DNA of 62,938 nt from a virus. Shown piece by piece: positions 49,444 through 56,651 of this stretch. A model generated the notes under the pieces. That model worked only from the letters and a program-made list of their open reading frames with translations, did no database searches and was not told the DNA's origin. Position 1 is the stretch's first letter. Every line of letters starts with the position of its first letter. The stretch is from IMG/VR virus record IMGVR_UViG_3300050130_000093, positions 1-62,938 of that record; one strand, 5' to 3'. A program made the translations under genes and the position numbers.

Positions 49444-50969
49444 GGAAGCACCACAGGCGCAACCGCAACCGCACCAACGCCACCCGTCGGCGGAAAGATG
49501 TTGATCAAGGCGTACCCAAGGCTGTCGAGGCTGTGATCATTGATCCCGTCCTTCTTGTAGGTGTCCTTCACGACGCCACCAACCGCGTAGCTGTCCCACT
49601 GCGCCTGCTCGAACGCCTGCGCAAGCCGCGGACACTCCGAACAGTTCACCAACAGCCGACGGTTCTCAAGCAGATACTGCATCTGGCCCACCCGGTCAGA
49701 CGGCCCGACGCGCGCGAACTTGCCGCGACGATCCACCGCCACCGGAATACCAACGTCCTCGAGGATCCGCACGTCAGGGATTGTCGTCTGCGGATCGCGC
49801 GCACCCCCCGCAGGATCAACGCCGCTGCGCACCAGCATCGTCGTCAACCCAAGCTCACCGTCGCGGCGCAGGATCTCCGCAGCAAACGTCGGCGTCGGCC
49901 GCTGCTCCAACACCAACTCCGAGAACACCACGACCACACCGCCGGGACGGACCTCCATCCAGTAGCAGACCGCCGTGTTGATCCCGAAGTCGATGCCGCG
50001 CCACACCGGGTCACGCTGCTCCGGATGGACGCCCTCCATCGTCGGCGACCGAATGTAGCCAATGTGATGCGTCGACCGGCTGAAGTAGTCCGCGAACGGC
50101 GAGTCGCCAGCCAGCTGAAACGCTTCGGCCGGCGTGCTCGGATACTCCTGGCGAAACGCCCGATCGTTGCCGAGCTCGCGGCGCTTCGCGTCATGCCACG
50201 CCGCGTCACGCTCCGGATGCGCGTCCCGCGGAAAGAACAACGGCACATACGGCGAATCGTTCGGGCCCTCCACATGGTCCGGCGACAGTTTCCCCTCACA
50301 CGCCTGCCACATCCGGTGGAACGTGTTGCCAAACCCGCGCGCCGTCGAAATCCCGAGCAGCTTGCCGCCCGGACCGATCGTCGGCGCAACCGCCGTCATC
50401 AGCGTCTCAATGTTCAGGATCTTCGAAATCTCCTGCACGATCACGAGCTGCGTCGTAAACCCAGTCCCCGCATCAGACGTCGACGGCAAGCTCATGATCC
50501 GCGACTTCATCCCAGGAAACTCAACGTTGTTCTTCGAGTCAGGCTTTGTCCGGTCCCGCCGCAGCTGCGGCGGCAGGCGGTCGTGCATCACCTTGATCCG
50601 CCGGATCTCCTCCTCAGCCTCCCGCTGGGTGTAGCTGAAGATCAGCACCGTCTGACCCGTATTGAACGTGCACAACCACAACGCATACACGTCCGCCAGC
50701 CAACTCAAACCAAGCTGCCGCGCCTTCAACACCAGCACCCGGTCGTACTTGTCGAACGCCCGCAACGCCTCAACCTGAAACGGCCACAACTGAAACCGGC
50801 GAGGCGGCCCGCCACGATCCGACTCGATCCAGCAGAACCGGCTACAAAACACAGCCGGATCCAACGCCGCCGCCTCCACAACCGCCCGCGGAACCGCACG
50901 ACCCGATTGAACGCCATCCGCCGACACCACGGCAGGCAGCCAGTCCGTCTGCGTTTGCATCGCGCTCAT
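49434..50969 (-). CDS. terL: Terminase large subunit
   Basis: 511 aa. ATPase: Walker A KARQLGLS at 82-89 and coupling segment LGISTARGFGNTFHRMW. The Walker B position reads LVIVQEIS, with Gln at the usual Asp. Nuclease: GIDFGINTAV (first Asp), GVDPAGG, and DGINDHSLDSLGYAL (last acidic/His). Motor for packaging DNA into the procapsid. Divergent from the plus-strand cassette, which lies between it and the small subunit. Confidence 0.9.
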   Translation of the reverse strand: MSAMQTQTDWLPAVVSADGVQSGRAVPRAVVEAAALDPAVFCSRFCWIESDRGGPPRRFQLWPFQVEALRAFDKYDRVLVLKARQLGLSWLADVYALWLCTFNTGQTVLIFSYTQREAEEEIRRIKVMHDRLPPQLRRDRTKPDSKNNVEFPGMKSRIMSLPSTSDAGTGFTTQLVIVQEISKILNIETLMTAVAPTIGPGGKLLGISTARGFGNTFHRMWQACEGKLSPDHVEGPNDSPYVPLFFPRDAHPERDAAWHDAKRRELGNDRAFRQEYPSTPAEAFQLAGDSPFADYFSRSTHHIGYIRSPTMEGVHPEQRDPVWRGIDFGINTAVCYWMEVRPGGVVVVFSELVLEQRPTPTFAAEILRRDGELGLTTMLVRSGVDPAGGARDPQTTIPDVRILEDVGIPVAVDRRGKFARVGPSDRVGQMQYLLENRRLLVNCSECPRLAQAFEQAQWDSYAVGGVVKDTYKKDGINDHSLDSLGYALINIFPPTGGVGAVAVAPVVLPWA

Positions 50970-51011
50970 CGGTCACATCCCTTCGTCGCACCTGCTAGGG
51001 TGCGCTACCTA

Positions 51012-51293
51012 ATGCGACAAGTCAACCTGCGTCTTGACGACGCACTCTACGAACAGATCGAAACCGCCCGAGGCGACGTGCCACGCAACAAGTGGCTCAC
51101 CCGAGCAGCCGAAGCGCAGGTCGCCATCGGATCCCGACTACACAAGGAGCTCAAACGCGATGACGACGGGCTTCTTGCGAAACGCCAGGAGGAGGAGACC
51201 GATGGAACCGAACGAGCGGTTGCTGACGTACATCAACGAAGCGCTAAACAACGGACCGTTCGTCCCCGCGGAGGAAGCCGAGAGGATCATTGA
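51012..51293 (+). CDS. Ribbon-helix-helix protein, first gene of the inserted cassette
   Basis: 93 aa. Residues 3-40 (QVNLRLDDALYEQIETARGD, PRNKWLTRAAEAQVAIG) are an RHH DNA-binding domain, a close relative of the minus-strand protein at 53,399. The rest is basic and possibly out of phase with function. No ribosome site; likely leaderless or poorly expressed. It overlaps the next gene by 92 nt. Confidence 0.6.
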   Translation: MRQVNLRLDDALYEQIETARGDVPRNKWLTRAAEAQVAIGSRLHKELKRDDDGLLAKRQEEETDGTERAVADVHQRSAKQRTVRPRGGSREDH

Positions 51294-51723
51294 CCGCTGG
51301 ACTACTGAAGATCCCGCGACCCTCCACGCTTGGTACAGGCAGCAGCGTGTCGCCTTCGTACGGCGAGCCCTGCAAGACGCGCTAGACAAATGCCGGCCGA
51401 CGGTCTGCAGCGGCAGCGCCAAGCGTAGGTTCATAGATGCCGCCGAGACGCCGGGACCTTCCGTACTGGTCCGCTGGCGGTGCAAGGTCGATGACGAAGG
51501 CACCCAGCTCTCGATCGGTGCAATGCACGCCAAAGACCACAACTTCGTGGCGGCGGCTCGCGGCGATCAGGCGCACGCACTGGCGATGGTCGCAGCCTTC
51601 CACCGGGCAGTCGCATCCAGAATCGCCAACAAACGCACCGACCAAGTCTTCGATGCCGAAACACTCTTGGCGCTCTACAAGAGCATCAACAGCAGCGAAC
51701 CGAAGGAACTACAAGCCGCCTGA
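51202..51723 (+). CDS. Hypothetical protein, 173 aa
   Basis: ATG 51,202 with AGGAGG upstream; ATG 51,160 (AAGGAGC) is an alternative. Helical N-terminus (NERLLTYINEALNNGPFVPA), a middle domain with VLVRWRCKVDDEGTQLSIGA and a helical end. No family recognised. Expressed with the RHH gene. Confidence 0.5.
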   Translation: MEPNERLLTYINEALNNGPFVPAEEAERIIDRWTTEDPATLHAWYRQQRVAFVRRALQDALDKCRPTVCSGSAKRRFIDAAETPGPSVLVRWRCKVDDEGTQLSIGAMHAKDHNFVAAARGDQAHALAMVAAFHRAVASRIANKRTDQVFDAETLLALYKSINSSEPKELQAA

Positions 51724-51990
51724 CAACGCTACGCCGCACTCGCCATCGCTGCCCTCACGACAACGCCTCCCGCGCCTCGCCACCCCCGGCCTCGCGAAGC
51801 CACCCCGGCCCCCACGACTCCCCTCTCCGCGCCAAGCCAGCACAACCCCTACGACTCCCCTTCCCAACGCACGCCCCGCCCTCTCTTCTCGCCGCACACG
51901 ACCACGCTGCTCGCCGCGCCACAGCTCGACGACCGTACCGGACCAGCGCACCTCGGCCCAGTCCACACGACAACCCGAAAGGACACGACG
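51724..51990. other. 267-nt pyrimidine-rich gap with a gene fragment and repeats
   Basis: No start-to-stop gene on either strand with a ribosome site. On the minus strand it encodes VRWSGTVVE, matching the zinc protein at 60,169, so it is probably an eroded fragment. It also has two copies of ACGACTCCCCT about 40 nt apart. The end supplies the GAAAGGACACGACG leader of the next gene. Confidence 0.55.
51924..51952. repeat. 29-bp direct repeat, copy 1
   Basis: Identical over 29 nt to 60,291-60,319, inside the 133-aa zinc protein gene. Marks where a fragment of that gene was copied or where recombination joined the cassette. Confidence 0.7.
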
Positions 51991-52713
51991 ATGCCCACCA
52001 GCGTCTTCGCCGCATACGAACAACAGCACTACCCCTACCGGTTCGCCGGCACGCTCCACCTCAACTCAATCGCTGGCGGCGTACCACGCGACCCCGCCGT
52101 CCTCGAAGGACACCTGAAGCGCAAGACCGCCGAACCGGATGACCTGATCCGACAGGAGATCGCAAACGTCATGGCCGAACGCGCCCTCCGGGGCGAAGCA
52201 GACGGCGACATTGCCGTCGCTATCGAAGACGCCATCGGAGAGGTTGCCGTCACGAAGGGCCTCGTCGGCTTCCGCACCGACCCGGAACACGGCCTCTGGA
52301 TCCGCAGCGCACAACTCAAAGCCTGTATTCGCGAAGCAGGAAGCATCGCCGCTGCCGCCGGCAAGATCAAGCAGGCCGGCTGGGGACTCAACTCCGCCCA
52401 GCGCGGACTCCTCAAATGGCTCGCCGAACACGTCTTCGTCGTCGACGACCGCCTCTACCTCGGCGTCACCGAACCCACCTACACCGAGCAGTCGTTCATC
52501 CACAAGATGACACCGAAGGGACCGACATCGGCGATCCAATACACCGAAGTCGTCGAAAACGCCAAACTCGACTTCACGGTCGAAACGGACTGGGAGTTCC
52601 CCGAAGCCGACTGGGCCGCGATCTGGCTGACCGCCGAACAGAACGGTCTCGGCGCGTCCCGAAAGATGGGCTACGGCACGTTCACAGTCACGAAATGGGA
52701 ACGTCTTGGCTGA
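51991..52713 (+). CDS. RAMP-like conserved phage protein, 240 aa
   Basis: GAAAGGACACGACG precedes the ATG. N-terminal LNSIAGGVPRDPAVLEGHLK, middle RSAQLKACIREAGSIAAAAG and LYLGVTEPTYTEQ, and a C-terminal Gly-rich loop (residues 219-229, G-L-G-x2-R-x2-G-x-G) followed by TFTVTKWER. The final motif is like the glycine loop of RAMP-superfamily RNA-binding proteins such as Cas5/Cas6/Cas7. Similar phage proteins exist with no known function; no other Cas genes are near, so an RNA-binding or CRISPR-interfering role is only a hypothesis. Confidence 0.6.
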   Translation: MPTSVFAAYEQQHYPYRFAGTLHLNSIAGGVPRDPAVLEGHLKRKTAEPDDLIRQEIANVMAERALRGEADGDIAVAIEDAIGEVAVTKGLVGFRTDPEHGLWIRSAQLKACIREAGSIAAAAGKIKQAGWGLNSAQRGLLKWLAEHVFVVDDRLYLGVTEPTYTEQSFIHKMTPKGPTSAIQYTEVVENAKLDFTVETDWEFPEADWAAIWLTAEQNGLGASRKMGYGTFTVTKWERLG

Positions 52714-52927
52714 CTGGCCCGTCGAACAACCCACCGAACCCTGCCGCGACTGCGGAATCAACCCCCGCATGCCAATGTGGCGCACATGCCTGACGTGCTG
52801 GAAGAAGAACAGGAGACAAGCCGATGCGAACACCCCACCAGACCTACCAAGACCTCCGCCACGAACTCCACCAACTCCAACAACGCCGCTGGATCCGCCG
52901 CAACATGATGCAAACCGGCACCCATAA
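52706..52927 (+). CDS. Small zinc-ribbon protein, 73 aa
   Basis: TTG start inside the end of the RAMP-like gene. CRDCGINPRMPMWRTCLTCW holds two CxxC pairs. The second half is Pro-rich and shares its DNA with the next gene in another frame, so only the first 40 residues may matter. Confidence 0.5.
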   Translation: MADWPVEQPTEPCRDCGINPRMPMWRTCLTCWKKNRRQADANTPPDLPRPPPRTPPTPTTPLDPPQHDANRHP

Positions 52928-53219
52928 CGACGGCACCCCAATCTACGGACCCCGACGCCCCCTCAGCCGCCGCGAACTACGCAAAGTCAAAAAAGCCGTC
53001 ATCGAAGACCTAAAACACCAGGCCCGCGCCACCCAAACCGAATACGCAATCCACCGCCGCAGCAACCCAGCAGCCCCCGAACACCCCCACGACTACTGCT
53101 ACCCCGGCCGACAAAACGCCATCGACCGAGCAAACCACCACAACAACAGCCCCCACTACGAAGGCACCGACTGGGAACCCATCCAACGCGCCCTCCCAGC
53201 CTGGCACCCCGTCAACTAA
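52824..53219 (+). CDS. Hypothetical basic protein, 131 aa
   Basis: AGGAGACAAGCCG precedes the ATG. Very basic N-terminal helix (QRRWIRRNMM, RPLSRRELRKVKKAVIEDLK), then His/Asn-rich sequence. Could bind nucleic acid. Uses many CAC/AAC/CCC codons and is richer in A/C than the neighbours, which fits the recently acquired cassette. Confidence 0.5.
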   Translation: MRTPHQTYQDLRHELHQLQQRRWIRRNMMQTGTHNDGTPIYGPRRPLSRRELRKVKKAVIEDLKHQARATQTEYAIHRRSNPAAPEHPHDYCYPGRQNAIDRANHHNNSPHYEGTDWEPIQRALPAWHPVN

Positions 53220-53398
53220 CGAACACCCTTTTTTTTCTTCCCGAAAAAAACCCGGGAGAAGTCTGAGGGCCCGTGCCGCGGTTTTGCCGTCCGTGTGGGT
53301 TTGCCGGGAAGTAGCGCCGTCGGCCCTCCGCCCCGCGCCATCCCCGACTGTCCGAGCTGTGCAGCTGCCCCGCCGCGCGATCGTTCTTGGCAGTCGGC
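53220..53398. other. 179-nt gap with hairpin, no gene
   Basis: Contains an eight-T run at 53,230-53,237 and CTTCCCG...CGGGAGAAG with a 7-A loop. Between the convergent cassette end and the minus-strand RHH gene. The T-run lies before, not after, the plus-strand hairpin, so it is not a canonical terminator on that strand. Confidence 0.4.
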
Positions 53399-53710
53399 TT
53401 AGCTTCGACACCACGAGCACTTGCAGCCAGGCTGATGATGCTGCGCCGGCCGCGGAACCGCGCTCGCTGGTCTCACCGCTCCGGACGCACGGATCTCCTC
53501 GAGACTGGCCGGAGTCCTGGTAGCCGGACGGATAGCGGTCGATCGAGCCGGCGCAGGCTGTGAGCTCGTGACGGGCGCCGAGTGACCTAGCGCCCGCTCC
53601 ACCGCGGCAGTGATCCACGCGTTCCGAGTCAACTCGCCTCGAGCTGCGTCGACGCGCTGCAGCAGCACTAGATCGAGCCTGAACGTCACCTGAAGCTTGC
53701 TGGTCGCCAT
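53399..53710 (-). CDS. Ribbon-helix-helix repressor-like protein
   Basis: 103 aa from ATG 53,710. RHH core at residues 6-42 (LQVTFRLDLVLLQRVDAARG, LTRNAWITAAVERALG). Long Pro/Ala linker and a Cys-rich C-terminus (GCKCSWC) that may bind metal. Three GTGRTATCAC palindromes lie 9-63 nt upstream, the classic arrangement for an autoregulated RHH factor. No Shine-Dalgarno sequence is clear. Confidence 0.72.
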   Translation of the reverse strand: MATSKLQVTFRLDLVLLQRVDAARGELTRNAWITAAVERALGHSAPVTSSQPAPARSTAIRPATRTPASLEEIRASGAVRPASAVPRPAQHHQPGCKCSWCRS

Positions 53711-53718
53711 CACCCGCA

Positions 53719-53773
53719 AGTGATATCACCCGCGCCTAACAAAGTGGTATCACCACGACCGAGTGATATCACC
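53719..53773. promoter_or_regulatory. Triple palindromic operator of the RHH gene
   Basis: AGTGATATCACC (53,719-53,730), AGTGGTATCACC (53,743-53,754) and AGTGATATCACC (53,762-53,773). Cores are 10-bp perfect palindromes in two copies and one mismatch in the middle one. TATATA at 53,776-53,781 may be the -10 of the minus-strand promoter, next to the distal copy. No further copies seen elsewhere in the window. Confidence 0.75.
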
Positions 53774-53785
53774 GCGTATATACGT

Positions 53786-54349
53786 CTACGCCGCTTCGCT
53801 GCCCTCCACAACCTCATCCGACCCCGCGGCCAGCAGCTTCGCCGCCATCTCAATCCTCAGCGCCGGCGGTATCTTCGCCGGCTCAACACCGCCAGTGACC
53901 TCCAGCCGATGATCGACAGCACCGAACATCTCAACCTGACGCTTGTTGCTCCAGCGATCCGGCGCACGATTCGTCAACACGAACTTGAGCGCATCAACAT
54001 CACCACGATCGATCGCCTGCTTATACAACGACGACTCGACCGCATCAACCAACGCACACTCAGCGTCAAAGCACGCCTGGCGAAACGCCCGATCACGCGC
54101 CTTCCACCGATAGAACGTCGTGGTCGTGATCCCTGCCGCATTGCACGCCGCGACGATCGAACACCGCTTCGACATCAGCAGCTCCACAGCCCGCGGCATC
54201 CACGACCGCCCAAACGCCACGACCTCACCATCGACCTCATAACCACCATAGTCACCCGCGGGCGAACCAACCACAAGCGACCCTGATCGCCCGTCATCGC
54301 CTTGTTCGTGGCCGACTGGTGTTGTGGTCGTTGTGTCTGTGGTGGCCAT
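53786..54349 (-). CDS. terS: Terminase small subunit
   Basis: 187 aa, start at ATG 54,349 with GGAGACC upstream. Residues 60-85 (SIVAACNAAGITTTTFYRWK) form the DNA-binding HTH, then helices LVDAVESSLYKQAIDRGDVD and KFVLTNRAPDRWSNKRQ that suit the oligomerisation domain of phage small terminases. Separated from TerL by the plus-strand cassette and RHH gene. A hairpin (54,416-54,421 with 54,432-54,437) lies upstream. Confidence 0.8.
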   Translation of the reverse strand: MATTDTTTTTPVGHEQGDDGRSGSLVVGSPAGDYGGYEVDGEVVAFGRSWMPRAVELLMSKRCSIVAACNAAGITTTTFYRWKARDRAFRQACFDAECALVDAVESSLYKQAIDRGDVDALKFVLTNRAPDRWSNKRQVEMFGAVDHRLEVTGGVEPAKIPPALRIEMAAKLLAAGSDEVVEGSEAA

Positions 54350-54539
54350 CGTTTGTGGTCTCCGTGGCTGGGTTTGGTTCTGGGTGGTTCGGTGACGGTC
54401 GGTCTGGAACGACGAACGCCGCCCCTGCGGACGGCGTCGGATGTCGTTTGGCCTTGTGCTGCGGGCGATTCTGAAGAAAGGTCTAGCCGCTGCGTCAGAG
54501 GGTAGCACTTCGGAAAACGGAACGCCAGACGTGCCGCTG

Positions 54540-54758
54540 TTACGGATCCTGAACGGTTCGGCTGTCCTTGACGATTCCGTGGAGTCGTGCCCTAGACAAC
54601 CCTGTCGCGGTCGCCAACTGTTGATATGTGGCGCCTTGTTTGACGAGCTCCGCGAAATACGCGTTTCGAACGGTCCGTTTCGCTTCGTAGAGCGCGAACG
54701 CTTCGCGCTGATCGTCTTCGACGCGTTGCGCCTCGTCTAGCTGTTCTGGAGTGATCAT
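54540..54758 (-). CDS. Small HTH protein, 72 aa
   Basis: Start ATG 54,758 overlaps the previous stop. YQQLATATGLSRARLHGIVK is a helix-turn-helix; the N-terminal half is a long acidic helix. A regulatory or DNA-binding protein of the early region. Upstream of terminase genes. Confidence 0.6.
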   Translation of the reverse strand: MITPEQLDEAQRVEDDQREAFALYEAKRTVRNAYFAELVKQGATYQQLATATGLSRARLHGIVKDSRTVQDP

Positions 54759-54949
54759 CAGTCCCACCGCCTTACGATTGCCGCGTACTCGCGCTCAAGG
54801 ACACGGCGCGTGTCTAGGATCGCTCCGAGACTCGCGCCGGAAACGTCGAGCGTCGTTTCGAGGTGGCGCAGCTCGGCAAGTGCCCGGTCGATGTGGCCGG
54901 ACACCTCCATATCACGCCGATGGTCGCGGCTCATTTGGTCGTCTTCCAT
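54758..54949 (-). CDS. Hypothetical helical protein, 63 aa
   Basis: One long helix (HIDRALAELRHLETTLDVSG...RRVLEREYAAIVRRWD). In the coupled early cluster. No family recognised. Confidence 0.5.
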   Translation of the reverse strand: MEDDQMSRDHRRDMEVSGHIDRALAELRHLETTLDVSGASLGAILDTRRVLEREYAAIVRRWD

Positions 54950-54961
54950 GGTTCGTCCTTT

Positions 54962-55324
54962 CTAGTCGTTGGTTGCGCAATCCTCGAGCGACCGCAGAAA
55001 CGTGTCGGATGGTGGCGTGTAGCGGAACGGTCCGCCTGTCGAACGTGACCGTCCCTGCCGTGCTGCTTCGCGCTCAAGCGCCCGGTCGTCGATCGAGACC
55101 GCGGCGCCGGCAAGCTGGAGCGCGTGACGGATCCTCCTGCGCTTGTGATGCAGGAAGTGCGTCAACGCGAATCCGCCGGCGATGATGTCCGCCCACATTC
55201 CCAGACGGTCTAGCGGGATCCCTGCAGGTTTGACACTGTTCAGACCGGACGCTGCGCCGGCAGTCGCTAGAGCGATCGCTGAGGCTTCGACACGGCGCAG
55301 CACGTGGATCTTCGGCAACTTCAT
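54962..55324 (-). CDS. Hypothetical protein, 120 aa
   Basis: ATG 55,324 overlaps the previous stop (ATGA). Helical, partly hydrophobic (ASAIALATAGAASGLNSV, WADIIAGGFALTHFLHHKRR), with a basic C-terminus. May contact membrane or nucleic acid; cannot be decided. Confidence 0.5.
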   Translation of the reverse strand: MKLPKIHVLRRVEASAIALATAGAASGLNSVKPAGIPLDRLGMWADIIAGGFALTHFLHHKRRRIRHALQLAGAAVSIDDRALEREAARQGRSRSTGGPFRYTPPSDTFLRSLEDCATND

Positions 55325-55803
55325 CGCGGCACCGCAACGCAATCCGCATCGGCGACGTAGTACGGATCGACGGCCGCTAGAAAGTCGCCATGCCAGCGGG
55401 CGCAGCATTCCGTGACGTACTCAAGCGACACGGGGCCGCCGATCTTCGCGAGTCCAGTGCGCATCGCGGGCGAAACGACTGCGAGCGTTGACCATTCGCA
55501 GTCTTCCTCACCGATCCACACTTCTACGGCGCCGGGTGCTTCGTCGACGCGTTGATAGCGCTCGCTCGTGATGATCCTGCGGCCGATCTTCGCTACGTAG
55601 CCTGTATGACCTGTGCGGCGTGCCGCTTCGATCGTTTCGGGCCGTAGTCCGAGCTCGTCGACGATCGCGACGCATCCGCCGTGACCTGGCGTGCTGAACC
55701 AGTAGATACCGGGTGCGATCTTCGTTTGCGACTGAACCGGGCTGCCCCAAAGATCGGCGGCCATCTGTCGCGCAAGCGCGCTAGGTGTCGTTCCGTTCGT
55801 CAT
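55321..55803 (-). CDS. Conserved hypothetical (DUF7007-like), leaderless or SD start
   Basis: 160 aa from ATG 55,803 behind AAGGACAGACA. ATG 55,836 is in frame and sits 6 nt after the -10 hexamer of a strong promoter, so a leaderless 171-aa form is possible. Contains IYWFSTPGHGGCVAIVDEL, similar to DUF7007-type phage proteins, and GEEDCEWSTLAVV. First gene of its minus-strand early cluster, which runs toward terminase. Confidence 0.6.
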   Translation of the reverse strand: MTNGTTPSALARQMAADLWGSPVQSQTKIAPGIYWFSTPGHGGCVAIVDELGLRPETIEAARRTGHTGYVAKIGRRIITSERYQRVDEAPGAVEVWIGEEDCEWSTLAVVSPAMRTGLAKIGGPVSLEYVTECCARWHGDFLAAVDPYYVADADCVAVPR

Positions 55804-55842
55804 TGTCTGTCCTTGGTTCGTTGGTTGAGACTGCATGCTGCA

Positions 55843-55871
55843 AGCATCCTCCGCGCCGCCCGCTTTGTCAA
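55843..55871 (-). promoter_or_regulatory. Divergent early promoter, minus arm
   Basis: Minus-strand -35 TTGACA (55,866-55,871), 17-bp spacer, -10 GATGCT (55,843-55,848). ACGCGTTC lies 4 bp before the CCC that precedes the -35. The first ATG (55,836) is at the expected +1. Confidence 0.8.
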
Positions 55872-55934
55872 GGGTCCGGAACGCGTCTTAACAATCCAGT
55901 GGCGCAGTCATTCATTAGAACGCGTTCGTCGCCC

Positions 55935-55963
55935 TTGACAAAACATCAGCCGCAGGGGATACT
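55935..55963 (+). promoter_or_regulatory. Divergent early promoter, plus arm
   Basis: -35 TTGACA (55,935-55,940), 17-bp spacer, -10 GATACT (55,958-55,963). Mirrors the minus arm, including ACGCGTTC plus 4 bp plus CCCTTGACA. A GAACGCGTTC palindrome at 55,919-55,928 is a candidate operator. The first ATG is 7 nt after the -10. Confidence 0.82.
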
Positions 55964-55970
55964 CGCGCAT

Positions 55971-56006
55971 ATGAAGTTCAAACCCAATCCAAGGACACGC
56001 CGATGA
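55971..56006 (+). CDS. 11-aa leader peptide ORF
   Basis: MKFKPNPRTRR, starting at the predicted transcription start and ending in ATGA overlap with the zinc protein. The sequence parallels the first codons of the minus-strand gene. Probably a leaderless entry ORF that feeds ribosomes into the next gene. Confidence 0.45.
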   Translation: MKFKPNPRTRR

Positions 56007-56179
56007 CATCTCACGATCGACACCTAGAGCCCGACGACGTCTGCGAGCGCTGCGGCGCGCCGTTTCGTTTCGCACGCTGCCCGTACTGCGCCGACGAGCG
56101 AGCTGAGCGAGACGCCGACACGAAGCTGTCCGACCCGGACTTTGACCGCGTGACGCTGCGCTACCGGGACGAGCTGTGA
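56003..56179 (+). CDS. Zinc-ribbon protein, 58 aa
   Basis: AAGGACACGCCG precedes the ATG. CERCGAPFRFARCPYC is a two-pair zinc ribbon, followed by an acidic tail. The only gene on the plus side of the divergent promoter before a long gene-free stretch, so its transcript would run into 56,180-56,761. Role unknown. Confidence 0.6.
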   Translation: MTSHDRHLEPDDVCERCGAPFRFARCPYCADERAERDADTKLSDPDFDRVTLRYRDEL

Positions 56180-56194
56180 ATCTCCACGCCTGAG

Positions 56195-56211
56195 CCGTTC
56201 CGCACCGTTCT
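56195..56211 (+). repeat. Repeated CCGTTC-N4-CCGTTCT motif
   Basis: Shares its 5' extension CGCCTGAG with the copy at 60,385. Sixteen nt beyond the zinc gene's stop. Confidence 0.45.
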
Positions 56212-56614
56212 CACGGCGTCGCGCACGGACCGAAGGGCAGCGTTCAGCCTAGACGTCTGAAAGGTCGGACGGCGGTCCTGACGCACCCCGAAACGCTAAC
56301 GGCCTCCGGTCAGGCTGGAGTCCGACAACCACCCTGCCGCGCGTGTTGGCCGATGATGAGTCGACCGTGAGTGTCACCCGCCGTCCGAATCTAGATTCTA
56401 GACGCCAAAACCTGGGTGGATGGTACGGACGTCGCGAGAATTCGCCAACCGGCCCGGCAATTTCGGCCGCGCGACGATTCCCGGCCAACATCGCCAGAGC
56501 TCATCCCAGGATTCCCTTGGGGTGGTCCCCCTCAAGGACGGGCGTCACCGGCCGCTGGGTGAACGAAAAGCTGGGTGGACCGAATGGCTTTCTCGGCATT
56601 GCCAAAACCGGCCC

Positions 56615-56651
56615 AGCGCTAGCGCGTGTTTAGCGCTTAGCGCTCAGCGCT
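56615..56651. repeat. Four AGCGCT iterons
   Basis: Copies begin at 56,615, 56,632, 56,639 and 56,646, with an AGCGCG near-copy at 56,621. Palindromic hexamers at 7-bp period, so they do not lie on one face of the helix. Confidence 0.6.

Noticed and set aside
49401-51293. 630-codon plus-strand ORF antisense to terL and continuing into the RHH gene
   Set aside because: It mirrors the GC-rich third codon positions of terL and is Arg/His-rich; only the last 93 codons (51,012-51,293), which include an RHH domain, were kept.
53230-53262. T8 run plus hairpin as a plus-strand terminator
   Set aside because: The T-run precedes the hairpin on the plus strand and follows as an A-run on the minus, so it fits neither direction well.
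53010-53729. 239-codon minus-strand ORF across the RHH gene and cassette end
   Set aside because: Low-complexity GVVVV tail is antisense to the His/Pro-rich plus gene; the other frame has a real RHH domain and operator.
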